A stretch of DNA of 47,838 nt from NCBI GenBank assembly GCA_021300155.1, contig JAJTID010000113.1:1-47838 (forward strand). Reading direction: 5' to 3'. Numbering within the stretch: position 1 is the first letter of the stretch; each line of letters begins with the position of its first letter. Both the position numbers and the translations under genes were made by a program. The stretch is from Pirellula sp. Its GTDB lineage: Bacteria > Planctomycetota > Planctomycetia > Pirellulales > Pirellulaceae. This document shows positions 19,001 through 26,700 of this stretch, in pieces. The notes beneath the pieces were generated by a model. That model was not told the origin of the DNA. It saw only the letters and a list, made by a program, of their open reading frames with translations, and did no database searches.

Positions 19001-19927
19001 ATGGTGAGGTCCGCCCGCGTAAACTTGACCGTCACCCAAAACAGCCTTGGTGCCACCCACCACACCACCAGCGTCTGTCCGCCAAGAATATTTGCGTTGG
19101 AATACGATCTCTCCCGTTTCTTTCGAGAAAGCGACCGGAAGCGATCGCCCTGATGGAACATACAGATGCTTGTCATTGCCTAGCAAGTAACCTTGGGGAG
19201 AAAGATCATTCCTCCCAGCATCTTCTTGACTGATGCGGTCATTCTTCCAATACAGCTTTCCAGTCAAGGCATCGGCCGCGCAGAGATACACCGACTCGTG
19301 CGGAAATACACCGGCCCCGAAATAAGCAGTGTTTCCGTCGATGAGCACGCCGGTGCGAACGGGCCAACGCGAGATCATTTCGCCTCGCGAAAGCAATCGA
19401 TCGTCTTTCGGGCCGACTCGCATACTCCAACGCAGCGCACCGTCAATCGCGTTCAAGCAATAGACATAACCGTCGTCTGAACCAATGTAGACGTTTCCGT
19501 GCGCAAGTGTCGGTGCCAACCGTATCGGACCGTCTGTGTAAAATGACCAAACGGGTGTTCCTGTTGCTGCATCGAAGCAATGCAATTTGTGATCGACGGT
19601 ACTTCCGAAGTAGACTTTATCCTTGGAGATAATCAATTGGGGAGAAGCGTCGAAGGTGACGCGTGGCAACATGATGTGCCCCTCGATGGGAGCTGTTCGC
19701 GAACCAGACCAGGCTTTCTCAGGCTTGGCTTGCGATCGATAGGTCCATGCCAATTTCAAGTCTTTTGGCAACGCCGCTTTTGTCGCCCCAGCTCGATCAC
19801 TTCCGTTCAAGTACGAAGTCCATTCCGCCCCTGTCGAGTCGGTGCCATACGAACGACGCTGAAAAAAACACGAACCTGCTCCAACGAACAGCAATAGGGC
19901 AATCCGAGTCCAGTGTGTGGTTACCAT
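15998..19927 (-). CDS. Secreted PQQ-like beta-propeller protein with methyltransferase-like insert (first copy)
   Basis: The frame opens at 19996, but the ATG at 19927 gives the signal peptide MVTTHWTRIALLLFVGAGSC directly and has GGA nine bases upstream; this yields 1,309 residues. The first propeller has blades such as DHKLHCFDAATGTPVWSF and DGYVYCLNAIDGALRW. Residues about 490-620 hold a better-preserved methyltransferase-like fold: CLVLGSEDGRLAYELAK (motif I-like), VIGVEANAEKVRSSRLAL (acidic end of beta-2) and NLIVSDTHLTTG. The second propeller begins LPGAGEWTHQYGNAANT. The C-terminus has NLGAPGDRKDAARQEWLGYP and a malectin-like segment (YSVKLLFSEMTPEQVAGVTIRLNG). The gene leads the operon and is a tandem-operon paralogue of 10933-14925. 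It may be a quinoprotein-like or sugar-binding surface protein; the substrate is unknown. Confidence 0.86.
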   Translation of the reverse strand: MVTTHWTRIALLLFVGAGSCFFQRRSYGTDSTGAEWTSYLNGSDRAGATKAALPKDLKLAWTYRSQAKPEKAWSGSRTAPIEGHIMLPRVTFDASPQLIISKDKVYFGSTVDHKLHCFDAATGTPVWSFYTDGPIRLAPTLAHGNVYIGSDDGYVYCLNAIDGALRWSMRVGPKDDRLLSRGEMISRWPVRTGVLIDGNTAYFGAGVFPHESVYLCAADALTGKLYWKNDRISQEDAGRNDLSPQGYLLGNDKHLYVPSGRSLPVAFSKETGEIVFQRKYSWRTDAGGVVGGTKAVLGDGQVYAGGPHHFLAMDENDGSLGAGYIGGRLMVLADSNAFLLDGTKVFSVNRAEHAEASKKKQEWFLKAREVAKDPNQLAEAQGKMREYAGVGVLWEYPCELDGTMIATENLVVVGGKDKVLAIDRNSGELVFEMQVQGNAMGLAATNEYLTVSTDEGYIYCFSSKGVNESKQWPLPFTEAFAKDEVSEYYQQTVQEILRVSGQRTGYCLVLGSEDGRLAYELAKQSDLMVIGVEANAEKVRSSRLALERAGLHATEATIVHCQFDQLPFSNYFANLIVSDTHLTTGEVPCDAEFVARFLKPCGGVAMLGQPSSTKVQRPMNQNATADWIDRLYRLHEGEVSSVQGWKLQRRGKLPGAGEWTHQYGNAANTSFANDQRIRDGLGVLWYGDPGPSAMINRHEAAGAPLSTNGRMFIQGTDSIMAYDAYNGNFLWDVKNPGAIRTGVFNNRETHNLAATDDVLFMAIGKVCQALDGASGKLVHEYTTPSSPDGIERNWAYVACDRNQLFGTSTIRQELEEKMRRRGLTVTSQTDGIFAYDTTTHELLWTYRGKNVLHTTIALGPEHVYFIDSSITPEARQELYRRDKGELKNLSEADALKAEREMKALDVRLAVALDRKTGEKVWERPVDVTDTTNVSAGGGSLTVMYADGKLLLCGANANGHYWKQFLAGEFEKRKLLVLDATDGKQLWTKNANYMNRPTIVEGKVFAEPWAFELTTGETIKRPHPLTAEESDWRFSRPGHHCGIVTATPNMMFFRSGFIGYYDIYQDSGTKHFAGQRLGCWVNAIPGNGLVMIPEASAGCVCQFSIASTVVLEPKSESKSWGIFSAVGDPTPVKRMGINLGAPGDRKDAARQEWLGYPRPKAVERLEFVFDIQARFVEGGGWYSRNPDSLQTGSKEMDWIVASGSKGLEYCSIPLLGKDDRPANYSVKLLFSEMTPEQVAGVTIRLNGQTLDSLTQKANVNADSVTTVVSRTFSSVPVENNLVLEFQPTVGTLPTLAAIEITREDASAKIP

Positions 19928-20042
19928 GAGCATTCCATTATCAAATAGGGAGGCTAGAATACCTGGGCGGGGAGATACAATCCAATTTGCTTCCAATCGA
20001 ACCTGATCTCTTTCCGGATTTTACCAGATCGAAACGCCCTAA

Positions 20043-20068
20043 TGGTGAACCTGTATCCATGTTCACTA
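20043..20068. promoter_or_regulatory. Dyad in the divergent PQQ-operon/apbE promoter region
   Basis: GTGAAC (20045-20050) and GTTCAC (20061-20066) form a perfect 6-bp inverted repeat with a 10-bp spacer, extended by a wobble and an A-T pair. Total length and symmetry fit a dimeric-regulator operator, and it lies between two divergent transcription units. No regulator gene is adjacent, so the assignment is tentative. Confidence 0.35.
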
Positions 20069-20160
20069 AGAATTCACATCTCGCAGTTCGACTGGATCGC
20101 TGCAGCAGAACCGCTCCCAATACCGCTCCCGCTTCCAAGACATAGGACATTACTATTTCC

Positions 20161-21207
20161 ATGCAGATGACAAGGAATGTTAGTGATTACTGCGGCCGCA
20201 TCGTATTTTCGCTCTCGATCATCTTGACGTCCCATGGTATACCATCAGCACTGTTGCTCGCTCAAGAGAGGTCGCAAAAGCGATTTGAGTATTCTGCTCC
20301 ATCGATGGGTTCGAATCTGGATATCGTTGTCTACGCGTCCAGCGAGGAACAAGCGACGCAAGCGATCATGACATCGCTGAAGAAGCTGGAAGACCTCTCT
20401 GCGCCCCTCAATAACTATGACCCCACTAGCGAAGTGTCGAAGCTTGCTTCGTTGCCTGCAAACAAGCGAGTAAAACTAAGCCAACCATTATCTAACGTTT
20501 TGATCGAATCCGAACGATGGCTGGAGCTTAGCAATGGTAGGTTTGACATAACCAACGGCCGATTGATAGCTACATGGCGATCAGCGAGGAAAAGGAAATC
20601 GCTTCCGACAGAGTCCGAGACGACTGAGGCTAGGTCGATGTCTGGTTGGGCCAATGTTGACCTCCGTGTCGATGGCGACAACGGTCCATCTATTGCGTTT
20701 CGTCAATCCGGAATCGTATTGGATGTTGCAGGAATCGCTACTGGATATTTGCTCGATCGGATGATGGAAGTGTTGGTCGCCAACGGAATCCAGAGTGCTC
20801 TCATCGACGCAGGTGGGGACGTACTTGTCAGCGATCCACCACCGGGAAGAACCGGCTGGTCCATTGACGTTGCTGGAATTTCCAAGAAAGCTCCACCACT
20901 TTTGCGACTGTCGCTTCGAAACTGTGCGGTCACCACTTCGGGGGATTTGTATCAGTTCGTCGAAATCGAAGGGCGACGCTACAGCCATTTGATGGATCCA
21001 ACGCGAGGGACACCTGTCGAGGGAAGGCAGAGCGTGACAGTGATCGCTAAAAACGCGATTGATGCTGATGCTGGTGCGACAGCACTTGCAATCCTGGGTG
21101 CAGATACTTCATTCCATCATTGGTCTTCACTCCCAATCGATCAAGCGATATTCCTCACACATCCTGCCGATTCGGAGTTCCCCATCTACCGAAGCCTTAG
21201 TCGGTAG
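20161..21207 (+). CDS. apbE: FAD:protein FMN transferase (ApbE family)
   Basis: 348 residues with an N-terminal hydrophobic export segment (IVFSLSIILTSHGIPSALLLAQE). ApbE signatures appear in order: APSMGSNLDIVVYA, SNGRFDITNGRL, VLDVAGIATGYLLDRM, SALIDAGGDVLVSDPPPGRTGWSIDV, AVTTSGDLYQFVEIEGRRYSHLMDPTRGTPV and DADAGATALAILG. The last two carry the conserved metal and flavin contacts. ApbE enzymes covalently attach FMN to Thr/Ser residues of exported redox proteins. I saw no FMN-binding-domain protein with a DxxSGAT-type target site in the window, so the substrate lies elsewhere. No strong ribosome binding site precedes the ATG at 20161; the ATG at 20167 is an alternative. The gene is divergent from the PQQ operon. 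Confidence 0.92.
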   Translation: MQMTRNVSDYCGRIVFSLSIILTSHGIPSALLLAQERSQKRFEYSAPSMGSNLDIVVYASSEEQATQAIMTSLKKLEDLSAPLNNYDPTSEVSKLASLPANKRVKLSQPLSNVLIESERWLELSNGRFDITNGRLIATWRSARKRKSLPTESETTEARSMSGWANVDLRVDGDNGPSIAFRQSGIVLDVAGIATGYLLDRMMEVLVANGIQSALIDAGGDVLVSDPPPGRTGWSIDVAGISKKAPPLLRLSLRNCAVTTSGDLYQFVEIEGRRYSHLMDPTRGTPVEGRQSVTVIAKNAIDADAGATALAILGADTSFHHWSSLPIDQAIFLTHPADSEFPIYRSLSR

Positions 21208-21248
21208 ACAACGGTGTGTTAGCTCAGCACATGGATGCACTTTTCAAT

Positions 21249-22037
21249 TCAAGAGTAGTCTTGTTCAGGCTCAGCCCAGACTTCTGAGCCTCCATTGTCG
21301 TCGAATTGTACGTGAACAATGTTGGCGCGACAGCACACAGGACAGTCTTCCACGTACGATTGTGTCGATCCTTGCGTGAAATCAATTGGAATAACGATCT
21401 CTTCGCCACACGCATCGCAAATGTAGCTACCTTCGTCCGAGGTTGCGGATTGACCGTCGTCGCGTGGGAGGAATGACCGTTTCGGGCCTTCGTCGATTAT
21501 CGGTATCTTCTCACCTGAACGAAGCAAATCGCAAGCCCACAGCATCACAGCGAGTGAGGACTCATCCGCGAGTCGATGGTCCCGTCCGACATCCAGAAGC
21601 GTTTCCGACGGCAATTCGCTGTTGGACAGGAGTTCAACGGAATCTTCAAAGGGAATGACGTCATCTAGAGGCGAGTGCAGAATCAGAGCATTGGACTTGA
21701 GCTTTGTCACCTTTCCCCATTTTTTCCAAGCGGGACATAGCAACACCAAAGGCGTGTCTCCAGATTCGATATTCATCGCGACAGCACCACCACGAGAGCT
21801 TCCGACAACGACGTCGGGTTTGTGGAGATCGTAGGCTGCTTGACCGGTACGAACCGCATCATCAAAGTTATCGTTATCAAGTGGAGGGTCGATGACTACA
21901 TAACCGTGGTTCTTCAGGTACGTCGGCTTTACCCCACCCACCACGCTATTCCATCCGTGAAGAAACAATAGTTTCAAGCGTTCGCCTTTGCAAAAAACAG
22001 CGATAGAATTTGCTTCACAACGTCTCATATCATTCAC
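21249..22037 (-). CDS. Alpha/beta hydrolase fused to a C-terminal Cys-rich CPXCG domain
   Basis: 262 residues. The first ~190 form a small alpha/beta hydrolase: LLFLHGWNSVVGG (oxyanion-loop region), the nucleophile elbow VVGSSRGG (Ser81), HSPLDDVIPF (acid, Asp125/126) and GRDHRLAD (His154). A linker leads to residues 204-262, a CPXCG-type zinc-finger-like module with YICDACGEEI (Cys207, Cys210) and YVEDCPVCCRAN (Cys232, 235, 236). That module is normally a free-standing protein of about 60 residues, so this looks like a domain fusion. The start is GTG at 22037 or ATG at 22028. The DUF2200 gene is divergent, its start only 34 bases away. A serine hydrolase or esterase is likely; its substrate is unknown. 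Confidence 0.85.
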   Translation of the reverse strand: MNDMRRCEANSIAVFCKGERLKLLFLHGWNSVVGGVKPTYLKNHGYVVIDPPLDNDNFDDAVRTGQAAYDLHKPDVVVGSSRGGAVAMNIESGDTPLVLLCPAWKKWGKVTKLKSNALILHSPLDDVIPFEDSVELLSNSELPSETLLDVGRDHRLADESSLAVMLWACDLLRSGEKIPIIDEGPKRSFLPRDDGQSATSDEGSYICDACGEEIVIPIDFTQGSTQSYVEDCPVCCRANIVHVQFDDNGGSEVWAEPEQDYS

Positions 22038-22071
22038 TCGTCCGCATTACTGTGTAAATCGTAACAGGTCT

Positions 22072-22437
22072 ATGAAGAACTCCAGCGATCACGATAAAAA
22101 ATTTGCCGCGATGACCTTCTCTTCCGTTTACCCTTATTATGTTGCCAAAGTCGAGAGAAAAGGCCGAACCAAGGAAGAGTTGCATCAGGTCATCGAATGG
22201 CTGACAGGTTTCAAGGAAGCGAATTTAACGGAACTCATCGATACAAAAGCGACTTTTCTGCAATTCTTCCAAAAGGCCAAGCTGAATCCGAACGCACATC
22301 TCATCACAGGAGTAATTTGCGGTTACCGCGTGGAAGAGATCGAGAATCCATTGACCCAGCGGGTACGGTATCTTGATAAGCTTGTTGATGAATTGGCAAA
22401 AGGACGAAAAATGGAAAAGATCCTTCGGTCTGAGTAG
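22072..22437 (+). CDS. DUF2200 domain protein
   Basis: 121 residues from the ATG at 22072; an upstream extension to 21988 would run into the divergent gene and adds nothing conserved. The sequence AAMTFSSVYPYYVAKVERKGRTKEEL, then VIEWLTGF and NPNAHLITGVICGYRVEEIENPLTQRVRYLDKLVDELAKG, is the near-complete DUF2200 signature. The family comprises small cytoplasmic proteins of unknown function, often of this length. There is no signal peptide. Confidence 0.9.
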   Translation: MKNSSDHDKKFAAMTFSSVYPYYVAKVERKGRTKEELHQVIEWLTGFKEANLTELIDTKATFLQFFQKAKLNPNAHLITGVICGYRVEEIENPLTQRVRYLDKLVDELAKGRKMEKILRSE

Positions 22438-22525
22438 TCGCGCTGCCAATTTCCGTTGGAATCAAGGACTGTCTTGAGAAAGCCACCCAAGAGCAACAGA
22501 AGTCGAGATAAGCCTGTTCGCCTTG

Positions 22526-22531
22526 CTACAA
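22526..22531 (+). promoter_or_regulatory. Candidate -10 element for trxB-uvrA
   Basis: TACAAT at 22526-22531 is a good -10 hexamer about 105 bases before the trxB ATG. No strong -35 is visible at 16-18 bases, so the call is weak. A long leader would carry the hairpin at 22564-22582. Confidence 0.3.
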
Positions 22532-22563
22532 TTCGGGTAAAACCAGTGGAAGTTCAGTGAACG

Positions 22564-22582
22564 AGGAGGTGCATCACCTCTT
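22564..22582 (+). promoter_or_regulatory. Hairpin sequestering an AGGAGGTG sequence in the trxB leader
   Basis: AGGAGGTG (22564-22571) pairs with CACCTCTT (22575-22582) around the loop CAT, 8 bp including one G-T wobble. The left arm is a perfect Shine-Dalgarno core, but it is 64 bases from the trxB ATG and no convincing ORF follows directly. It may be a leader hairpin or simply a dyad. Confidence 0.35.
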
Positions 22583-22635
22583 CCCCATTTGTTTTCCCAT
22601 TTCGTCGAGCGGATTCCCCCCTTAGAACGACTTTC

Positions 22636-23706
22636 ATGAGCAACGTTGAAAATTGTGTGATCATCGGTAGTGGACCAGCAGGTTGGTCTGCGGCAATCTA
22701 TGCTGCACGAGCAAATTTGAAACCGCTTCTCTTCGAAGGTGCTATGACCGAGGAAAATCGTGTCAACGGTCGTTATCCTATGGGGCAACTGGCTCAAACC
22801 ACGGAGGTCGAAAACTACGCTGGCTTTCCATCAGGTAATCTTAAGCAGTTTTTGGAGTCTGCGATCTCGACCGATCGCCAGTATATGCTCCCACCGATTG
22901 AGGAGCACGCGCACGCAGTGACAGGTCCTGAACTGATGGAACTTATGCGACAACAAGCAGTCAATTTCGGTACTCGCGTCATTACGGATGACGTTACAAG
23001 TGTCGATTTCAGTGGCTCCCCACTCAAGCTTACAACGTCCGAGAATGGACCGTTTGAAACACACACGGTCATTCTTGCAACCGGTGCGAGTGCCAATTAC
23101 CTCGGATTACCGAGCGAAGAAAAGTTTAAAAACAAAGGCGTCAGTGCCTGTGCGGTTTGCGATGGTGCATTGCCACGTTTCCGTAACAAACCGCTTGTTG
23201 TTGTCGGCGGGGGCGACTCTGCGGTCGAAGAGGCGAGTTATTTAACGAAGTATGCATCCAAAGTTTATTTGATCCTGCGTCGTGGAGAGATGCGTGCTTC
23301 CAAGATCATGCAGGACCGTGCGTTTTCTAACCCAAAGATCGAGCTAGTGAAATTTTCGGTTGTCGACGAAGTCCTCGGCAATGCAGAAGACATGCGTGTG
23401 GGTGTGACAGGTGTTCGGCTTGCGAATGTAACAACTGGCGAGAAAACAGAACTGGAAGCCTCTGGCTTGTTTTTGGCGATCGGCCATACCCCGAATACTA
23501 AATTCCTTGGTGGGCAAGTGGAGACACATGCCAACGGATATATTCGTTGGACACAGCCGTATCGTACGATCACCAGCGTTCCCGGAGTTTTCGCCGCAGG
23601 CGATGTGGCAGACGACTACTACCGACAAGCGATCACATCTGCTGGTACCGGCTGTATGGCTGCACTCGATGCAGAGCGTTACCTCGGATCCGCCGGCATC
23701 CACTAA
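22636..23706 (+). CDS. trxB: Thioredoxin-disulfide reductase
   Basis: 356 residues. The FAD-binding motif [15 protein letters not shown] lies at the N-terminus, the redox-active pair is CAVC (Cys172/Cys175, usually CATC), the NADPH motif is [10 protein letters not shown], and the second FAD site is [30 protein letters not shown]. The enzyme uses NADPH to reduce thioredoxin in the cytoplasm. It is longer than the usual 310-330 residues, with an extra ~25-30 residues between FPSG and GPELMELM (about residues 67-97, containing [11 protein letters not shown]). The start has no strong Shine-Dalgarno. uvrA follows after 21 bases, so they are likely co-transcribed. Confidence 0.96.
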   Translation: MSNVENCVIIGSGPAGWSAAIYAARANLKPLLFEGAMTEENRVNGRYPMGQLAQTTEVENYAGFPSGNLKQFLESAISTDRQYMLPPIEEHAHAVTGPELMELMRQQAVNFGTRVITDDVTSVDFSGSPLKLTTSENGPFETHTVILATGASANYLGLPSEEKFKNKGVSACAVCDGALPRFRNKPLVVVGGGDSAVEEASYLTKYASKVYLILRRGEMRASKIMQDRAFSNPKIELVKFSVVDEVLGNAEDMRVGVTGVRLANVTTGEKTELEASGLFLAIGHTPNTKFLGGQVETHANGYIRWTQPYRTITSVPGVFAAGDVADDYYRQAITSAGTGCMAALDAERYLGSAGIH

Positions 23707-23727
23707 TCACTAGCAAGGCAAAAAGGA

Positions 23728-26700
23728 TTGGTCACAAGAGATCTGCCGATCGTTGTTCGTGGAGCGCGCGAGCACAATCTTCAAAACGTAGATCTAACGC
23801 TCCAGCGTAACCAGCTCATTTGCTTCACCGGTGTTTCGGGGAGCGGTAAGAGCTCGCTGGCCTTTGACACCCTTTACGCGGAAGGCCAGCGCCGCTACCT
23901 CGAAAGTTTGTCCACCTACGCAAGACAATTCGTTGGACAACTCCCAAAGCCCGATGTGGATTTCCTTTCCGGTCTCAGTCCATCGATTTCGATCAGTCAA
24001 AAGTCGACGGGTAACAATCCGCGATCTACAGTGGGGACAATTACCGAGATCCATGACTTTCTTCGTGTTCTCTTCGCGCGGATCGGTACCGGTTTTTGTC
24101 CCGCTTGCCAATGTGAGATCACATCGCAAACACGCGATCAGATGGTCGAGAAGATTCAACAACTTCCCAATCAACAGACATACCTTTTCCTGGCACCAAT
24201 TGTTCGTGAGCAAAAAGGGGAACACAAAGACCTGTTTGAGGATCTTCGCAAACAGGGTTTCAACCGAGCTCGTGTCGATGGCACTGTCTACTTGCTAAGC
24301 GAACCACCAGCCTTGGAACGGCTTATCAAACACAACATTGAACTCGTGGTTGATCGCATCCCGATCGAAACATCGAGTCGCCAACGGATTGCAGAAGCCG
24401 TCGATATGGCGATGAAGTTTGGGGATGGCATGATGCTACTGTCTCCCAGCACGGATCAACCTGCAACCTCAGTAACGAAGAAGAAAACTGCGACGAAGAA
24501 AGCAGCCCCCAAGCCAACCAAGAAAAAAAAATCGGCGTCCCTTGATCCTTTCGATGATGGCTCGGAGACAGAGAAAGCATTGATCGATGCGGACTCCGTC
24601 GATGGTGATTCGGCAACCGATTTCAATGGAGATGTATCGGGAAATGGGGCGACAGGCGATATCGTCTTCTCCTCGACTTATGCGTGCGCCAGTTGTGGGG
24701 TTTCTTATCCTCCGCCAACGCCGCAATTGTTAAGCTTCAACTCACCGCAAGGTGCATGCGCGACATGCGAAGGTCTGGGGGAGTCGTTCACTTTCGTCCC
24801 CGAGTTGCTCGTCACATTACCGGACAAGTCGATACGCAATGGAGCGATCGGGCTTATCGGTAAGCAGACGGAGATGACACGTTGGTATCGTCGCTCGATC
24901 ACGTTGTTTTGTAGTGTCGTTGAGAACTATTGTGGATTGCCGTTGGGCCATTTGCTTTCAACACCTTGGAGCAAATTGAACACGAAGGAGCAGGAGTGGC
25001 TTCTTTATGGTTACCAGGGGATCACGGTAAAGGCCAAAGGTCGAGCTTCGCATGGTGAAGATTTTGGCGGGATCATCAAGGAGCTATTGAGCACCTATCG
25101 AGCGAGCAAAAATCCGCTGATGCGGAAACAATACGAGAAGTACATGGAGGTAAGCCAGTGTAGCGAATGCCGCGGCTCTCGACTCAATGGCCAAGCGAGA
25201 GCGTTAAGGCTTCGCACGAGAGCCAAACGTTTTCAGGATTCGCCATGGCTATCCATCGATGGCGTATCCAATTTATCGATCGAAGAATGTGCGGCATTTT
25301 TTGAGGCCCTAGAGCTTTCCCCTTTGCAATGGCAAATCGGTGGCGAAGCGATCAAAGAAATCCGCGCGAGGCTTCAGTTCTTGTTGGATGTCGGGTTGGG
25401 ATATCTTTCGCTCGATCGAACGGCACCTACATTGTCAGGTGGCGAATCGCAGCGAATTCGACTCGCGAGCCAAATTGGTTCTGGATTGGTAGGAGTTCTG
25501 TATGTGCTCGACGAGCCGAGTATCGGATTGCATCCGCGAGACAACGATCGGCTCTTGGGTTCGTTGATTCGTCTTCGCGATCTTGGCAATACGCTCATCG
25601 TGGTGGAGCACGATGAAGATACGATGCGAGTCGCGGATACGATTGTCGATTTCGGTCCAGGCCCAGGGGTGCGCGGAGGGCGACTCCTTTCCTCGGGAAG
25701 CATGGAGGAGATTACCGAGAATGCCGAAAGCATCACCGGTGGTTTTCTCAATCGCACTCGCACCATTCGCCGACCGGAAGTGCGTCGTAAAGGAAATGGC
25801 AAGAAGCTGCGCATCGTTGGAGCGGAGCATAACAATCTCAAGAATCTAACCGTGGATATTCCACTCGGTTGTTTCGTGGCGGTGACGGGTGTTAGCGGCA
25901 GTGGCAAGAGCTCTCTCATCTCGGATATCGTGTCCCCCGCTCTGCGCAATGCATTGAACAAAGCGGAAGATAAGCCGGGCAAGCACAAACGAATCGAGGG
26001 CCTGGAATATCTCGACAAACTCATCGATATCGATCAAAGCCCGATCGGCCGAACGCCGCGAAGCAACCCAGCAACATACGTAAAATTGTTCGATGAGATT
26101 CGAGACTTATTCGCAGAGCTTCCTGAAGCGAAACGCCGTGGCTTCACCGCAGGGACGTTTAGTTTCAACACAGAACAGGGGCGTTGTTCCGCATGTGACG
26201 GACATGGTGCCGTTCGACTGGATATGGAGTTCTTGGCAGACCTTTGGGTCCCATGCGCGGTGTGTGAAGGAAAGCGATACGCGCGGCCGACGTTGCAAGT
26301 GGAATTCAAGGGAAAGTCGATCGCAGATTGCCTCAACCTGGACGTACAGCAAGCGATAGAGCACTTTAATGCCTTTCCGAAGATTGCGGAGAAGCTACAA
26401 ACGCTCAGCGATGTCGGCTTGGATTACCTGAAAATTGGGCAACCATCCCCGACCCTTTCCGGAGGCGAAGCGCAACGCATCAAATTGTCGAAAGAGCTAA
26501 GTCGACGTTCGACAGGCAAGACGGTATACGTCTTGGATGAGCCAACGACAGGTCTTCATTTTTACGATATCGATCTTTTGTTAGGCGTTTTGCAAAGCCT
26601 AGTCGATCGAGGCAATACAGTCATTGTGGTCGAACATAATCTCGACCTCATCCAGGCGGCCGACTGGGTCATCGACCTTGGCCCTGAAGGTGGCATGGCA

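Noticed and set aside
20161-21207. ApbE modifying a protein encoded in this window
   Set aside because: No protein here shows an FMN-binding domain with a DxxSGAT-type site; the SGAT in the ADP-ribosylglycohydrolase-like protein lacks the context and is cytoplasmic.
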